From NCBI GenBank assembly GCA_934553185.1, contig CAKTFF010000196.1:1-5027 (forward strand): a stretch of DNA of 5,027 nucleotides. Reading direction: 5' to 3'. Origin of the DNA: an uncultured Devosia sp. (GTDB lineage Bacteria; Pseudomonadota; Alphaproteobacteria; Rhizobiales; Devosiaceae). Position numbers and translations under genes: made by a program. Of this stretch, positions 4,613 to 5,027 are shown piece after piece; position 1 is the stretch's first letter, and each line of letters starts with the position of its first letter. The notes under the pieces are model-generated. The model ran no database searches. It saw nothing but the letters and a program-made list of their open reading frames with translations, and was not told where the DNA came from.

Positions 4613-5027
4613 ATGGCCGCAGCACCCCTTCTTTCGCTTCAGAATATCCAGCTGACCTTTGGCGGCACCCGCCTTCTGGAAAGCGCCGAAATCATTGTGT
4701 CCCCCGGCCAGCGCATCGCGCTGGTGGGCCGCAACGGCTCGGGCAAATCGACCCTGCTCAAGATCGCGGCGGGCGATGTGGTCCATGATGGTGGCGTGCG
4801 GTTCGTTGAGCCCAGCGCCACCCTGCGCTACCTGCCCCAGGAGCCTGACCTTTCGGCCTATGCGACGACGCTGGCCTATGTGGAGGCAGGGCTTGGACCG
4901 GGCGACGATGAATATCGCGCGCAATATCTTTTAAGCTCGCTTGGCCTCACAGGCGCCGAAAACCCCAAGAACCTGTCGGGCGGCGAAGGCCGCCGCGCCG
5001 CGCTCGCGCGGGTGCTGGCGCCCAAGC
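4613..5027 (+). CDS. uup: ABC-F family ATPase, Uup-like (partial, 5' part)
   Basis: The first 138 residues of a soluble twin-ATPase protein of the ABC-F family are present; the frame runs off the window end. Visible motifs of the first nucleotide-binding domain are Walker A GRNGSGKST (39-47), Q-loop Gln76 (YLPQEPDL) and signature LSGGE (121-125) followed by GRRAALARVLAP. The window stops just before Walker B. YLPQEPDLS, TLAYVEAGLGPGDD (86-99) and the LSGGE signature fit Uup/EttA-like ABC-F proteins, which act on the ribosome or on DNA-linked processes and are not transporters. ATG 4613 is the only start available, because an in-frame TGA lies at 4598-4600 and the ATG at 4597 is in another frame. 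No Shine-Dalgarno sequence is seen. It is unrelated to the sit transporter and separated from it by a terminator. The Uup label, rather than another ABC-F subgroup, is tentative. Confidence 0.85.
   Translation, partial: MAAAPLLSLQNIQLTFGGTRLLESAEIIVSPGQRIALVGRNGSGKSTLLKIAAGDVVHDGGVRFVEPSATLRYLPQEPDLSAYATTLAYVEAGLGPGDDEYRAQYLLSSLGLTGAENPKNLSGGEGRRAALARVLAPK

Noticed and set aside
1..5027. Mobile elements, CRISPR arrays, tRNA or rRNA genes
   Set aside because: No terminal inverted repeats, transposase motifs, regularly spaced repeats or recognisable tRNA/rRNA segments were seen; base composition looks even throughout.

Overview
The window comes from a GC-rich genome, very probably an alphaproteobacterium of the order Hyphomicrobiales (Rhizobiales). 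The evidence is a SitABCD-type manganese/iron importer behind a Mur/Fur-like operator, a close look-alike of the rhizobial iron regulator RirA with an Irr-type (ICE) box in its promoter, and a rhizobial-style Uup/ABC-F gene. The exact genus cannot be read from the sequence. All convincing genes are on the + strand.

Layout: 1-71 is the end of a membrane protein gene. 146-358 encodes a 70-residue protein that looks like a ribbon-helix-helix (RHH) protein. 359-423 is a short promoter region with a strong 8-1-8 dyad of the Fur/Mur type. 424-3870 is a compact four-gene operon, sitA (periplasmic metal-binding protein), sitB (ATPase), sitC and sitD (two paralogous permeases), with ATGA overlaps at all three junctions. 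3871-3951 is a dense regulatory gap holding an ICE-like box, a perfect 12-bp palindrome and promoter-like hexamers. 3952-4440 is the Rrf2-family regulator rirA. 4441-4612 is non-coding: it opens with an inverted repeat that fits the TGA-N9-TCA iron-rhizobia box, holds a possible small RNA of about 125 nt, and ends in a near-perfect intrinsic terminator. 4613-5027 is the start of an ABC-F ATPase (uup-like), cut by the window end.

How the parts work together: SitA captures Mn2+ (or Fe2+) in the periplasm, SitC/SitD pass it through the inner membrane, and SitB drives transport with ATP. The operator suggests repression by Mur/Fur when the metal is plentiful. The next gene, rirA, encodes an Fe-S-cluster iron sensor, and its promoter appears to be controlled by Irr. 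The window therefore joins manganese/iron uptake with the central iron regulator. The least expected part is the stretch after rirA: a RirA-type operator, a plausible promoter and a terminator bracket a short non-coding segment that could be an iron-responsive small RNA. That last reading is inference from sequence pattern only.
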